A DNA stretch of 64,000 nucleotides, from contig CAIYDQ010000144.1 of NCBI GenBank assembly GCA_903925075.1, positions 1 through 64,000 of the forward strand. The letters are read 5' to 3'. The position numbers and the translations under genes are program-made. Positions within the stretch are counted from its first letter, which is position 1. Each line of letters starts with the position of its first letter. A model generated the notes under the pieces. The model did no database searches, was not told the DNA's origin, and was given only the letters and a program-made list of their open reading frames with translations. This stretch comes from an uncultured Geobacter sp. (GTDB lineage Bacteria > Desulfobacterota > Desulfuromonadia > Geobacterales > Geobacteraceae). Positions 1 through 8,560 of the stretch are shown here, piece after piece.

Positions 1-140
1 CCATCTACACCACGCTGGAGAACAGGATGAAATGCGGCGTCGGCAAATGCGGCCGCTGCAACGTCGGCAACGTCTACGTCTGCAAGGACGGACCCGTGTT
101 CACGGCTGGCGAAGTAAAGGCGATGTCGCAGGAGTTTTAA
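1..140 (+). CDS. C-terminal end of a FAD/NAD(P)-binding [2Fe-2S] oxidoreductase subunit (partial)
   Basis: The reading frame is open from the window edge (first full codon at 3) to a TAA at 138-140, giving the last 45 residues of a protein. They contain the cysteine cluster [14 protein letters not shown] followed by YVCKDGPVF, the C-terminal [2Fe-2S] site of ferredoxin-NADP reductase-fold subunits such as hydrogenase/sulfhydrogenase gamma, AsrB and DHODH electron-transfer subunits. The role would be passing electrons between a flavin, NAD(P)H and an iron-sulfur partner. The exact enzyme cannot be told because the catalytic partners lie upstream of the window. Confidence 0.75.
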   Translation, partial: IYTTLENRMKCGVGKCGRCNVGNVYVCKDGPVFTAGEVKAMSQEF

Positions 141-226
141 CCCGTCGAGGGCGGGTTACCCACTCTAACCCCCATTGCCGTTACGGTTCGGCTCGCACAT
201 CGTATTTCTCCCCTTCCCTTTCCCAA

Positions 227-249
227 CCCTCCCCCATCAAGGGGGAGGG
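227..249. repeat. short GC hairpin, CCCTCCCCC/GGGGGAGGG type
   Basis: Nine-base arms CCCTCCCCC and GGGGGAGGG are separated by ATCAA, after the partial oxidoreductase gene. The same hairpin appears in the opposite orientation at 54559-54581, so this is a dispersed intergenic palindrome. It may also work as a weak transcription terminator for the upstream gene, although no clear T-run follows. Confidence 0.6.
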
Positions 250-384
250 AGCCATTTTGTAGCGAACTTTAGCTCTTCCCCCGAAGAAGTATCCCCCGCA
301 CTCTCTCCAGCGACTTTACTCTTGACTTAGCTCCCATCCGCGGGCACCTTACCTGCTCAGTCCTTTAGTCTGGAGATCCCGCGC

Positions 385-1266
385 ATGCCGTACCTCCTGC
401 TCACCTTGAGCGCTCTGATCTGGTCGGGCAATTTCGTGCTCAGCCGCGCGATGAACAGCGAAATCCCGCCCGCCGGCTTCGTCTTCTGGCGCTGGGTGGT
501 GGCCGCCATCATCCTCGCTCCCATCGCGCTGCCGAAACTGCGCCGGGAATGGCCGATCGTTCGGGCCAACCTCCAATTGGTCCTCATCTGCGGACTGTGC
601 GGGGTGATGCTCTTCAATTTCCTGATCTACACGGCCGTGCATACGACCACCGCGATCAACGCCTCGCTGGTCAATTCCTCGATTCCCGTTTTCATCATCA
701 TGTTCTCCCGCATTTTCTTCGGGCAGAAGGTTACCCTGCGTCAACACGCCGGCATTGTGCTTTCGCTGGCCGGGGTGGCGACCATCATCCTCCAGGGGGA
801 CCTGTCCCGCATCCGCACTCTGTCTTTCAATCGGGGGGATCTGCTGGTGCTCCTGGCCGCCGTCGCCTGGGCCGTTTATTCCATCGCACTCAGGCGCTAC
901 CCGCAGGGATTGAACCCGTTCCTGTTCGTTTTCTGCATCGCGATCTGCGGACTCGTTTTTCTGGCTCCCGTCTACGCCCTGGAGATCGCCTCCGGCCACT
1001 TGATGACCATCAACGCCGCCACCTTGCTCAGCATCGGCTACGTCGGCGTCTTCGCCTCGGTCGTCGCCGTCCTGACCTGGAACAGCGGATTGCGCAGGGT
1101 CGGCGCCCATCTGGGTGGACAATTCATTCACCTGATGCCGGCCTTCAGCACTATTCTCGCCGTGATCTTCCTGGGCGAGCGCCTGCACTCGTTCCACGTC
1201 GCCGGCATCACCCTCATCTTTACCGGCATACTTTGCGCCACCTACCGAGTCCCGAATAGTCATTGA
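385..1266 (+). CDS. DMT superfamily (EamA-type) transporter
   Basis: The 293-residue protein is almost entirely hydrophobic, with about ten membrane segments arranged as two EamA repeats (roughly residues 1-138 and 148-290), the normal length and layout of the drug/metabolite transporter family. The first segment carries the usual IWSGNFVLSR start. A GGAG lies 8-12 bases ahead of the ATG. These inner-membrane carriers export amino acids, nucleosides or other metabolites; the substrate cannot be read from sequence. It stands alone, with a gap of about 145 bases before the next gene. Confidence 0.9.
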   Translation: MPYLLLTLSALIWSGNFVLSRAMNSEIPPAGFVFWRWVVAAIILAPIALPKLRREWPIVRANLQLVLICGLCGVMLFNFLIYTAVHTTTAINASLVNSSIPVFIIMFSRIFFGQKVTLRQHAGIVLSLAGVATIILQGDLSRIRTLSFNRGDLLVLLAAVAWAVYSIALRRYPQGLNPFLFVFCIAICGLVFLAPVYALEIASGHLMTINAATLLSIGYVGVFASVVAVLTWNSGLRRVGAHLGGQFIHLMPAFSTILAVIFLGERLHSFHVAGITLIFTGILCATYRVPNSH

Positions 1267-1412
1267 CGCAGGTCAATTACGCGCCGAAATACTTCTGCCC
1301 CCTGCAACTTTTTTTCGTCGAAAATTCGTATACTTTCTTGATCCTACCCCCCGCTTGCTGCTATCTTATAGCCTGCCTGTTTCGTATTAATTCCCCCCAC
1401 AGAAGGTGACCA

Positions 1413-2267
1413 ATGTTTGAGATCATCAGCAATGACATTCTTGCCGAAAACCTCCACAAGTTGGTGGTGTCGGCGCCGCGCATCGCTCGCGCCCGCAAAG
1501 CCGGGCAGTTCGTAATGGTGAGGCTCGCCGAGGGCGAGGAGCGCATCCCGCTGACCATCGGCGACGCCGATGCCGCCGCGGGCACCATCTCTCTCTTCAT
1601 CCAGGCCATCGGCGCCTCGACCCGCCGCATCGTCGACACGCCGGCAGGCGGCTTTATCAGGGACGTCGCCGGTCCGCTGGGCAAGGAAACGCACATCGCC
1701 AACTGGGGCCGCGTGGTCTGCGTGGGGGGCGGGGTCGGGACCGCCGTCCTTTTCCCGCTGGTGAAGGCGCTGGCCGAGGCCGGAAACCAGATCACCACCA
1801 TCATCGGCGGTCGCTCCAGCCGCTACATCATACTGGCCGACGAACTCACCCCGCTGTCGGAAACCTTCCTGGTCACCACCGAGGACGGCAGCCTCGGCTA
1901 CAAAGGCTTCGTCACCGGCCCGCTCTCCGAGATCCTGGCCGACCCGGAGCGCATCCCCCAAGCGGTGTTCGCCGTCGGACCGGTGCCGATGATGAGGGCG
2001 GTCGCTGAAATGACGCGCCCGCAGGGGATCGAAACCATAGTCAGCCTGAACCCGATCATGATCGACGGCACCGGCATGTGCGGCGGCTGCCGGGTGCAGA
2101 TCGGCACGGAAACCAAGTTCGCCTGCGTGGACGGACCCGAATTCGACGCCCACCTGGTCGATTTCGACGGACTGGGCGACCGACTCACCAGCTACCGTCA
2201 GAACGAGGCGGAGGCGGTCAGACACGCGGCAGAGGATTGCAAGCTAGCCAAGGAGGCGGCACTGTGA
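1413..2267 (+). CDS. nfnA: NADH-dependent ferredoxin:NADP oxidoreductase, alpha subunit (NfnA/SudB family)
   Basis: The 284-residue protein has the ferredoxin-NADP-reductase fold: an N-terminal FAD barrel (residues about 1-95), a NAD-binding domain starting at VVCVGGGVGTAVLFP, and a C-terminal [2Fe-2S] site IDGTGMCGGCRVQIG with a later FACVDGPEFD. The conserved Asp before GTGMCGGC fits the Asp plus three Cys ligation known for SudB/NfnA. A good AGAAGGTG precedes the ATG. It overlaps nfnB by four bases (GTGA). Together the pair bifurcates electrons between NADPH, NADH and ferredoxin in the cytoplasm. A sulfide dehydrogenase role is the main alternative name. Confidence 0.9.
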   Translation: MFEIISNDILAENLHKLVVSAPRIARARKAGQFVMVRLAEGEERIPLTIGDADAAAGTISLFIQAIGASTRRIVDTPAGGFIRDVAGPLGKETHIANWGRVVCVGGGVGTAVLFPLVKALAEAGNQITTIIGGRSSRYIILADELTPLSETFLVTTEDGSLGYKGFVTGPLSEILADPERIPQAVFAVGPVPMMRAVAEMTRPQGIETIVSLNPIMIDGTGMCGGCRVQIGTETKFACVDGPEFDAHLVDFDGLGDRLTSYRQNEAEAVRHAAEDCKLAKEAAL

Positions 2268-3676
2268 CTAACAAAATATCGGCAAAGGACCGGATGGCCA
2301 TAGAGCGCACGGCCATGCCCGAACTTCCCGCAGAAGTAAGAAGCAGAAATTTCGAAGAGGTGAACCTCGGACTGAGCTACCAGCAGGCGCTTGACGAGGC
2401 ACGCCGTTGCCTGCAATGCAAAAACAGGGCGTGCGTCGCCGGCTGTCCGGTGGGGGTTTCCATTCCCGAGTTCATCGATGCCCTGGCGTCGGAAGATCTT
2501 CCCCGCGCGGCGCAGGTGCTGCGCGGCGACAACGCGCTCCCCGCGGTCTGCGGCCGGGTCTGCCCGCAGGAGACCCAGTGCGAAGCGCTTTGCGTGCGGG
2601 GCGTCAAGGGTGAGTCGGTGGCCATCGGTTACCTGGAGCGCTACGTCGCCGATTGGGCGATGCGCCATCCCGACCTGCTGCTGACCGAGGCGGCCCCCGC
2701 CGCCACCGGCAAATCGGTCGCCGTGGTCGGCTGCGGCCCGGCAGGGCTCACCGCCGCCGGCGAACTGGCGCGCAAAGGACACAAGGTCACCATCTTCGAG
2801 GCCTTGCACGATACCGGCGGGGTGCTGCGCTACGGCATACCCGAGTTCCGGCTGCCCAAGGAGATCATCGACCGCGAGGTGGCGGTCTTGAGCCGTCTGG
2901 GCGTCGCCATCGAATGCAACGTGATCATCGGCAAGACGCTGACCATCTCCGAGTTGAGCAGTGAGTTTGACGCGGTGTTCATCGCCAACGGGGCGGGTCT
3001 CCCCACCATGTTGAACATACCCGGCGAGAACCTGAAGGGGGTCTATGCCGCCAACGAGTTCCTGACCCGCGTCAACCTGATGGAGGCCGGACGCCGCGAA
3101 GACTGCAACACCCCGATCATCAAAAGCCGCGAGGTGGCCGTGATCGGCGGCGGCAACACCGCCATGGACTGCGTCAGGACCGCCAGAAGGCTCGGCGCCG
3201 AGCGCGCCATGATCGTTTATCGGCGCAGCGAGGCCGAGATGCCGGCCCGGGTCGAGGAGATCAAGCACGCCAAGGAGGAGGGGGTGGAGTTCGTCATGCT
3301 GACCGCTCCTTTGGCGATCATCGGCAACGATCAGCGCTGGGTTTCAGGGCTCCGTTGCCAGCGCATGGAGCTTGGTCCCCCCGACGAATCGGGACGGCGC
3401 AAACCGAGCCCCGTCCCGGGCTCCGAGTTCGAGCTTTCCGCAGGCGTGGTTATCAACGCCGTCGGCACCAGCGCCAACCCGTTGCTCACCGCCACCGCGC
3501 CCGATCTGGCCCTCAACAAATGGGGGAACATCGTCGCCAGCGAAACCGGAGAGACCAGCATTCCCGGCGTGTTCGCCGGCGGGGACATCGTCAGGGGCGG
3601 GGCCACCGTCATCCTCGCCATGGGCGACGGTAAAAGCGCCGCAGCCGCCATCGACGAGTATCTGAAGCGGAAATAG
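2264..3676 (+). CDS. nfnB: NADPH-dependent ferredoxin oxidoreductase, beta subunit (NfnB/SudA; glutamate synthase small subunit-like)
   Basis: The 470-residue protein starts at a GTG inside the nfnA stop codon, with AGGAGG eight bases ahead; the reading frame is open further upstream but that part only shadows nfnA. N-terminal cysteines CLQCKNRACVAGCPVG and VCGRVCPQETQCEALC bind two [4Fe-4S] clusters. VVGCGPAGLTAAGEL is the FAD Rossmann motif and VIGGGNTAMDCVRTA the NADPH motif. The layout matches the GltD-like large subunit of NfnAB. Co-translation with nfnA supports a heterodimer rather than a true glutamate synthase, since no gltB is nearby. Confidence 0.92.
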   Translation: MTNKISAKDRMAIERTAMPELPAEVRSRNFEEVNLGLSYQQALDEARRCLQCKNRACVAGCPVGVSIPEFIDALASEDLPRAAQVLRGDNALPAVCGRVCPQETQCEALCVRGVKGESVAIGYLERYVADWAMRHPDLLLTEAAPAATGKSVAVVGCGPAGLTAAGELARKGHKVTIFEALHDTGGVLRYGIPEFRLPKEIIDREVAVLSRLGVAIECNVIIGKTLTISELSSEFDAVFIANGAGLPTMLNIPGENLKGVYAANEFLTRVNLMEAGRREDCNTPIIKSREVAVIGGGNTAMDCVRTARRLGAERAMIVYRRSEAEMPARVEEIKHAKEEGVEFVMLTAPLAIIGNDQRWVSGLRCQRMELGPPDESGRRKPSPVPGSEFELSAGVVINAVGTSANPLLTATAPDLALNKWGNIVASETGETSIPGVFAGGDIVRGGATVILAMGDGKSAAAAIDEYLKRK

Positions 3677-3717
3677 CGGAAGACCGGGTGAAACCCCGGA
3701 AAGGTCAAGTTCAAAGA

Positions 3718-3837
3718 CTCGCACACGGATTCGACGGATTGAACGGATAAAAACAGATTAAACGGGAAGTCTTTGGTTTACCCAAAGGCTTGCCGTATAT
3801 GACGTTATCCGTTACGTTCGTCGAATCCCCGTGCGAG
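3718..3837. repeat. 33-bp inverted repeat with T-run, possible terminator
   Basis: The left arm (3718-3750, starting CTCGCACACGGATTCGACG) and right arm (3805-3837) are near-perfect reverse complements with a few mismatches in the middle. A TTTTTTGT follows the right arm. The ATTCGACG...AACGGATAA wording looks like a dispersed repeat rather than a simple terminator, but it could end the nfnAB transcript. Confidence 0.6.
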
Positions 3838-3843
3838 TTTTTT

Positions 3844-3996
3844 GTAACTATTCAGCACCTATTTCCGTAGGTCGCGTTGAGGTACGAAACGCGACGTCGC
3901 AGCGGTGCCACGGTCTCAACGTCGCGTTTCACGATGAAACAGTTCAACACGACCTACTGATGTGCGAAGTTGCCAGCTGATTTGGTGAATAGTTAT
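3844..3996. repeat. long form of the palindromic element (copy A; 91-bp core at 3867-3957)
   Basis: The core runs from GTAGGTCGCGTT to CAACACGACCTAC and is exactly 91 bases, as in the three other full copies (33616-33706, 40564-40654, 43468-43558). Each half can fold into its own hairpin (GTCGCGTT pairing with AAACGCGAC) and the two halves also pair. Copies A and D extend beyond the core with related flanks that end in inverted tips (GTAACTATTC left, GAATAGTTAT right in copy A), suggesting a non-autonomous mobile element of about 150 bases. Confidence 0.8.
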
Positions 3997-4079
3997 GATT
4001 TTTTTATTCGTTTTTGGAAGCGATGAGCGGCCTGGAAAGTGGAGCAATAGGGGACGGTGGAGAAGGGGAGGGGAGCTTC

Positions 4080-4346
4080 TTAGATCGTGCCGGCCGCATT
4101 GGCGGCTGAGGCTACCAGCAGACGTTTATCGGCGCGCTTCATGGCCTTGATGGACAACTCCCTTTTGCTGGCCGCGCTCCGATCATGCCCGCTCTCCAGA
4201 TAAAGAAGCTCCTTCGGCTGGCGCCCGCGGAAGTACTTGGCGCCGCGCCCGGCTGCGTGCTCGCGCATACGCCTCTCTATGTCCGTGGTAATGCCGGTGT
4301 AGAGGGTGTCGTCCGAGCAAAGAATGATGTAAACATGCCAATTCAA
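4080..4346 (-). CDS. GIY-YIG domain protein (UPF0213 family)
   Basis: The 88-residue protein carries the GIY-YIG nuclease signature at its N-terminus (WHVYIILCSDDTLYTGITTD, then IERRMREH) and a conserved glutamate in LLYLESGHDRSAASKRE. The length matches the stand-alone YhbQ/UPF0213 group, which are single-domain structure-specific nucleases of unclear cellular role. Translation appears to begin at a TTG with GGAG a short distance upstream; no in-frame ATG is available before the motif. Confidence 0.88.
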   Translation of the reverse strand: MNWHVYIILCSDDTLYTGITTDIERRMREHAAGRGAKYFRGRQPKELLYLESGHDRSAASKRELSIKAMKRADKRLLVASAANAAGTI

Positions 4347-4410
4347 GGGGGAAACTCCGGTCTATGCAGGTCTGATGCTTGGAATAGTCGCTATGCTACG
4401 CTGGTCGGAT

Positions 4411-4434
4411 TAAAAAATGCGGCGCTCGAGCGCC
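4411..4434 (-). terminator. Rho-independent terminator for the J-domain gene
   Basis: Read on the minus strand, the self-complementary stem GGCGCTCGAGCGCC is followed by GCATTTTTTA. It lies about 65 bases downstream of the J-domain protein stop codon and points the same way. Confidence 0.7.
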
Positions 4435-4530
4435 GTTGCTCTGCAACACTCGCATTACGCCCATGTTTGGCCCCATTCCACGGTTTTGCTCCGTTGCCCT
4501 CAACACTCGCGTTCCGCCCCGGTTTTGCTC
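4434..4530. repeat. two imperfect tandem copies at the 3' end of the J-domain gene
   Basis: Two units share CGTTGC, CAACACTCGC, CGCCC and CGGTTTTGCTC in the same order, the first unit carrying about 19 extra bases. A third partial CGTTGCTC follows. The second unit overlaps the last codons of the J-domain gene, so its C-terminal dozen residues are repeat-derived. Confidence 0.65.
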
Positions 4531-5309
4531 CGTTGCTCGTTGAATACCTGATGTTCCTCTATGTATTTCCCTAGCTCCCTCTCGGTGAGAAATCCCTTGG
4601 AGACGAAATATCGCCCCACGTGCGCCTGCATCAATCTCTGATGCAATAGCAGGACGTTTACCTGCAAGCGGGTCAGCAGTCCCAGATCGATGGCTTTTTC
4701 CCCGAAGGAACCGGTAAGCTCGGTGGCGGAGCGGATGACCGAGACGAAATGCGGCTCCAGCCAGCCCCAGGCAACGGCCAGATCGCCGATAGGCGGACGC
4801 ATGTCCCGCTGCCAGATGAGCGCCTTCACCACCGAGGAGTAGGGGACCACCCCACGATAATAGAGGAACAATCCCAGTTTGAGCCGAAAGGTGGGCAATG
4901 GGCCTTCGTAATAGACGTCTTCCGGATTGCGTATCGGCTTGACGCTGCGCGGCCTGCGCCGGAAAACCCGTTCCGCGGGCTGCTGTTTGGGCCTGTTGTC
5001 CTGCTGGTATTGGTGTTGGGCTTCCTGCGCCCTGAACTGCGGCCTGCTGGCGGCGATCAGGTCGCGCTCGCGGATGTAGTTGCAAAGCAGTTGGTAGGCT
5101 TGGTTGGCCTTGCGAAACAATCCGGCGTCGGCGGGGGCGTCGGCCTGTTCGGCGTTGGCGTCGGGATGATGCCTCTTGGCCAGTTCCCGGAAAGATTTTT
5201 TAACGTTTTGCAGACGCAACTGGGCGATGAACTCGTGATGAATACGAGCGTTCGGGAAAAGCACTCTGCAGGCTTCGCACACTTGCGGGTTGGAGAAGTT
5301 TCCGCTCAT
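4500..5309 (-). CDS. J-domain (DnaJ-like) protein with a C-terminal MshEN-like region
   Basis: The 269-residue protein starts at the ATG with AGGAGGTAAAGGAAG ahead of it; a longer frame upstream has no such site. A J domain occupies about residues 1-85: VKKSFRELAKRHHPDAN contains the essential HPD, and the helix before it is preserved. A basic, Gln-rich linker follows (about 85-130). The C-terminal part contains repeated modules such as IGDLAVAWGWL and VGRYFVSKGFLTERELGKYIEEH, which resemble the two-helix MshEN/GspE N-terminal modules. It probably recruits DnaK to a partner through the C-terminal part; the partner is unknown. The last residues come from a tandem repeat. Confidence 0.75.
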   Translation of the reverse strand: MSGNFSNPQVCEACRVLFPNARIHHEFIAQLRLQNVKKSFRELAKRHHPDANAEQADAPADAGLFRKANQAYQLLCNYIRERDLIAASRPQFRAQEAQHQYQQDNRPKQQPAERVFRRRPRSVKPIRNPEDVYYEGPLPTFRLKLGLFLYYRGVVPYSSVVKALIWQRDMRPPIGDLAVAWGWLEPHFVSVIRSATELTGSFGEKAIDLGLLTRLQVNVLLLHQRLMQAHVGRYFVSKGFLTERELGKYIEEHQVFNEQRSKTGAEREC

Positions 5310-5792
5310 ATAACTTCCTTTACCTCCTGTGAGGGCGGTCGAACGCAAGGTTCGCCACTGCGGATCGCCGTGTGTTGGTAGGGGAACCTCATGTTCGCAA
5401 CGGGGTTCGACGGCGACGGTTCGACTGGAAATCGTCGCTACCCATAGATCTATATCTTTTTATTTAGGTTGTCACACAGTTTTTCGCCCTTGCCGGAAAT
5501 AAACCGATAGGGCCGCGAGGTCGCGGGTGAATTGAGTCGTGGAGGCAGCCGGTCGAGCAAGGCTTATGCTATCGCCTCCTCTGTCATCCGCAAGCAATTA
5601 TCTGGCTCCGATACCTCCGAGCGTTGCTCCTGCTAAATTTTTCTTCCCTGCTATAATCTCGTGAGATTTTTTTAAGCCGTGTTTCCCACTCCTGCTGACA
5701 GTAATCCGTCCCGCTCGCGACCATTGAATCAGTAGCAGCCGCATCAAGTCCCAATGCCGCCTCTCTATCACATCGAAGGGAACGAGGGAATT
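5310..5792. other. divergent intergenic region with a possible structured leader
   Basis: No gene is seen in this 483-base gap between the divergent J-domain and efflux genes. It holds a stem CCGCGA/TCGCGG (5513-5526) and a larger bracketed structure GGAGGC...GCCTCC (5541-5579) with an inner AGCC/GGCT stem. A TATAAT at 5651-5656 could be a -10 box for the efflux operon. The structures do not match any riboswitch consensus I can recall. Confidence 0.4.
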
Positions 5793-7232
5793 ATGCAGTC
5801 CGTAAAGTCCTGGAAGATAGCCTCTCTTGGCCGTGGTCTGCTGATTTTCTTCGCCGCCATGACCGGCATCTCGGCTGCGGCGGCGTCCTTGTCCGCTCAG
5901 GAAGGTTCGAGCTACGGAATCGGCGGCCAGACTGGCTCCCCGACGGCGGCCCAGTTGGAGGGGAGCGTGCCCGGCGAGAGCAAAATCGCCGGCGTGCTGG
6001 TGTTGTCGCTGCAGCGGGCCATGGAACTGGGCCTGGCCAACAATTTGGGGCTGCTGCTCAGCAAAGAGGGGCTCGTCTCCGCCCGGGGCCGCCACTGGCA
6101 GGAACTCAGCAGACTCCTGCCCAACCTTACCTCCTCGGCGAGCTTTCACCGCTTGCAGGAAAGCCTCGCCATAACCGGCATCAACTTCCCCGGCGTGCCG
6201 GCGGTGGTGGGTCCCTTCAATTTCTACGACGCCCGCATATTTTTGAGCCAGCGGCTGTTCGATCTGGAAGCGATCAAACGCAGTCGCGCCGCAGCCTACG
6301 AGCTGGATGCGGCGCAATTCTCCCAAAGCGACGCCCGCCAATTGGTGGTGGTGGCCGCGGGCGCGGCTTACCTGGAAGCCTTGACCGGCTATGCCCGGGT
6401 GGAGTCGCTCAAGGCGCAGGTGATTACCGCCCGCGCCATTTTGGACCGGGCCGAGGCCATGCACCGGGCGGGAGTTACGCCGGGGATCGACGAGTTGCGA
6501 GCCAGGGTCGAGTGGCTGACCAGAAGCCAACAGCTGATCGTGGCGGAAAACGACGCGGCCAAGCAGAAACTGAACCTGATCCGCCTGATCGGGCTGCCGG
6601 TCGGCCAGGAAATCGAGCTGCAGGACCAGCCGCCTTACCGGTCGATCCCGGCCGAGACGCCCGAGCGCCTCCTTTCCCTGGCGCTTCGCTCCCGCGACGA
6701 TTACCGAGCCGCGCAGCATCTGGTCAAGGCGGCAGAGGCGAGCAGACAGGCAGCCGGTGCGCAGCGGCTCCCCGCGCTGCTGCTCAATGCCGACTACGGC
6801 GTCACCGGGCTCACCCCTTCGACCCTGCGCGACACCTACCACATCGTCGGCACTCTCCGGCTGCCGCTCTTTGAGGGGGGCAGGATACGCGGCGACGTGC
6901 TCCGCTCCGAGGCGCAGGTCAGGCAGCGCCGGGAGGAGCTGTCCGATCTCGCCTCGCGCATCGAGTTCGAGCTGCGGGTGGCGCTTTTGGACCTGGAGGC
7001 GGCGGCGAGGCAGGTCGAGGTCGCCAGGGAGACGGTGCAACTGGCGGAACTTGCCCTTTCCCAAGCGGGAGAGCGCTTTTCCGCCGGCATCAGCGACAAT
7101 CTGGAGGTCGTGCAGGCCCAGCAATCGGTGGCCGCGGCGCATGAGGCGCTTATCTCCAGCCTCTACCGGCAAAACCTGGCCAAGCTGCTCTTGGCCAAGG
7201 CGGCGGGGGTAGCGGAGGAGGGTAGATTTTGA
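5793..7232 (+). CDS. TolC-family outer membrane efflux protein
   Basis: The 479-residue protein begins with a signal peptide (SWKIASLGRGLLIFFAAMTG, cleavage likely after the Ala-rich stretch). I start it at the ATG preceded by GAGGGA rather than the upstream ATG. Two similar halves rich in Ala, Leu, Arg and Gln form the alpha-helical barrel of outer membrane efflux proteins; the second half holds LFEGGRIRGDV and GERFSAGISDNLEVVQAQ, both typical of the family. It lies first in an operon with an EmrA-like adaptor and an EmrB-like pump, so it should supply the outer-membrane channel. Confidence 0.92.
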   Translation: MQSVKSWKIASLGRGLLIFFAAMTGISAAAASLSAQEGSSYGIGGQTGSPTAAQLEGSVPGESKIAGVLVLSLQRAMELGLANNLGLLLSKEGLVSARGRHWQELSRLLPNLTSSASFHRLQESLAITGINFPGVPAVVGPFNFYDARIFLSQRLFDLEAIKRSRAAAYELDAAQFSQSDARQLVVVAAGAAYLEALTGYARVESLKAQVITARAILDRAEAMHRAGVTPGIDELRARVEWLTRSQQLIVAENDAAKQKLNLIRLIGLPVGQEIELQDQPPYRSIPAETPERLLSLALRSRDDYRAAQHLVKAAEASRQAAGAQRLPALLLNADYGVTGLTPSTLRDTYHIVGTLRLPLFEGGRIRGDVLRSEAQVRQRREELSDLASRIEFELRVALLDLEAAARQVEVARETVQLAELALSQAGERFSAGISDNLEVVQAQQSVAAAHEALISSLYRQNLAKLLLAKAAGVAEEGRF

Positions 7233-7285
7233 ATCTCTTCGCGTCTTCGCGGTGAAACTTGTTTTTATCAGAAGGAGCACGAGTT

Positions 7286-8560
7286 ATGGCCGAAAACGAA
7301 CAACCCGAAGGCAAACCCGACCGGCAGGAGGGCGAAGGCTCCAAGCCAGAGGGCTCCGCCCCCAAGGAAGCGGACGCTCCCGGCAAGGCGCACCTGAAGG
7401 CGCTGCTTCGCTCCCGGCGCGCGCAGATTGTGCTGGCATGCCTGGTCATAGCCTGCGCCCTGCTCTGCTGGTGGTACTTCTCCTTGTGGGAAAGCACCGA
7501 CGACGCGCAGATCGACGGCCACCTGAACCAGATCAGCAGCCGGATCAGCGGCACCGTCATCAAGGTGCGTTTCGAGGACAACCAACTGGTCAAAGCCGGC
7601 GCCGTGCTGGTCGAGATCGATCCCGCGGACTACCAGGTCGCCTACCAGCGCGCCCAAGCCGACCAGGCGGAGGCGGTCGCCGCCGCCGCGGCGGCGCGGG
7701 CGGGGATACCGATAACTTCCGTCGGCACCTCCAGCCAGACCTCGGTCGCCCGGGCGCGGGTGGACAACGCCCGCGCCGGCGTGCTCGCGCAGAGCAGGGA
7801 ATACCAGGCGGCCAAGGCTAGGGTCGCCGAGGCCGAGGCAGTCAACGTCAAGTCGCAAAACGACGTGCGCCGCTACGCGCCGCTGGCCGCCAGGGACATC
7901 GTCTCCCGGCAGCAGTTCGACCAGGTGGTGTCGGCGGCGAAAGCGGCGGCGGCCGCCGTGGACGCCGCTCGCGCCTCGATGCGCGCCGCCGGCCAACAGG
8001 TGAACCAGGCCCGCGATCAACTGGCGCAGATGCAGGCTGAACTCCGCTCCACCGACACGGGGCCGCAGCAGGTAAAGGTATCCCGCGCCCGCGCCCAATC
8101 GGCTGACGCCGCACTGAAGAGGGCCGACGCCATGCTGGAGCAAGCCCGGCTGAACCTCTCCTACTGCAAGGTGGTCGCCCCTGTGGACGGCATAGTCGGG
8201 AAAAAGTCGGTCGAGATCGGTCAGAACGTGCAGCCGGGCCAGGCGCTCCTCTACCTGGTTCCGGTGGAGGACATCTGGGTGACCGCCAATTTCAAGGAAA
8301 CGCAGCTGCACAAGGTGCGCCCCGGCCAGCCGGTGACCATCAGGGTGGACGCCTTCAAGAGGAAATACGACGGCTTCGTGGAAAGCATCGGGGGCGCCAG
8401 CGGCTCCCGCTTCAGCCTCTTCCCGCCTGAAAACGCCACCGGCAACTACGTCAAGGTCGTGCAACGCATACCGGTGCGCATCCGCCTGTCGCGCGGACAG
8501 GACCCCGGGCACCTGCTGCGTCCCGGCATGTCGGTGGTGCCCAAGGTCAGGGTGCGATGA
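7286..8560 (+). CDS. HlyD/EmrA-family periplasmic adaptor subunit
   Basis: The 424-residue protein starts at the ATG after AAGGAG. An N-terminal charged stretch (about residues 1-50) precedes one membrane anchor (QIVLACLVIACALLCWWYF). Then come a barrel-sandwich/lipoyl half (DDAQIDGHLNQISSRISGTV), a long Ala/Gln-rich coiled-coil hairpin (about 120-285) and the second half ending in LNLSYCKVVAPVDGIVG. This is the EmrA/HlyD plan, bridging an inner-membrane pump and TolC. It overlaps the pump gene by four bases (ATGA). Confidence 0.93.
   Translation: MAENEQPEGKPDRQEGEGSKPEGSAPKEADAPGKAHLKALLRSRRAQIVLACLVIACALLCWWYFSLWESTDDAQIDGHLNQISSRISGTVIKVRFEDNQLVKAGAVLVEIDPADYQVAYQRAQADQAEAVAAAAAARAGIPITSVGTSSQTSVARARVDNARAGVLAQSREYQAAKARVAEAEAVNVKSQNDVRRYAPLAARDIVSRQQFDQVVSAAKAAAAAVDAARASMRAAGQQVNQARDQLAQMQAELRSTDTGPQQVKVSRARAQSADAALKRADAMLEQARLNLSYCKVVAPVDGIVGKKSVEIGQNVQPGQALLYLVPVEDIWVTANFKETQLHKVRPGQPVTIRVDAFKRKYDGFVESIGGASGSRFSLFPPENATGNYVKVVQRIPVRIRLSRGQDPGHLLRPGMSVVPKVRVR

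Larger units (their letters stand above)
3677..4079. other. intergenic repeat cluster
   Basis: This 403-base gap holds no convincing gene. It contains a long inverted repeat (3718-3837) that ends in a T-run and could terminate nfnAB transcription, followed by a full palindromic element (3844-3996) described separately. The remainder (about 4000-4079) is an AT-rich then G-rich spacer before the convergent GIY-YIG gene. Confidence 0.7.

Noticed and set aside
3805-3845. tRNA-like GTTCGTCGAATCCCC stretch
   Set aside because: It is the right arm of an inverted repeat; no acceptor stem or other tRNA arms can be drawn.
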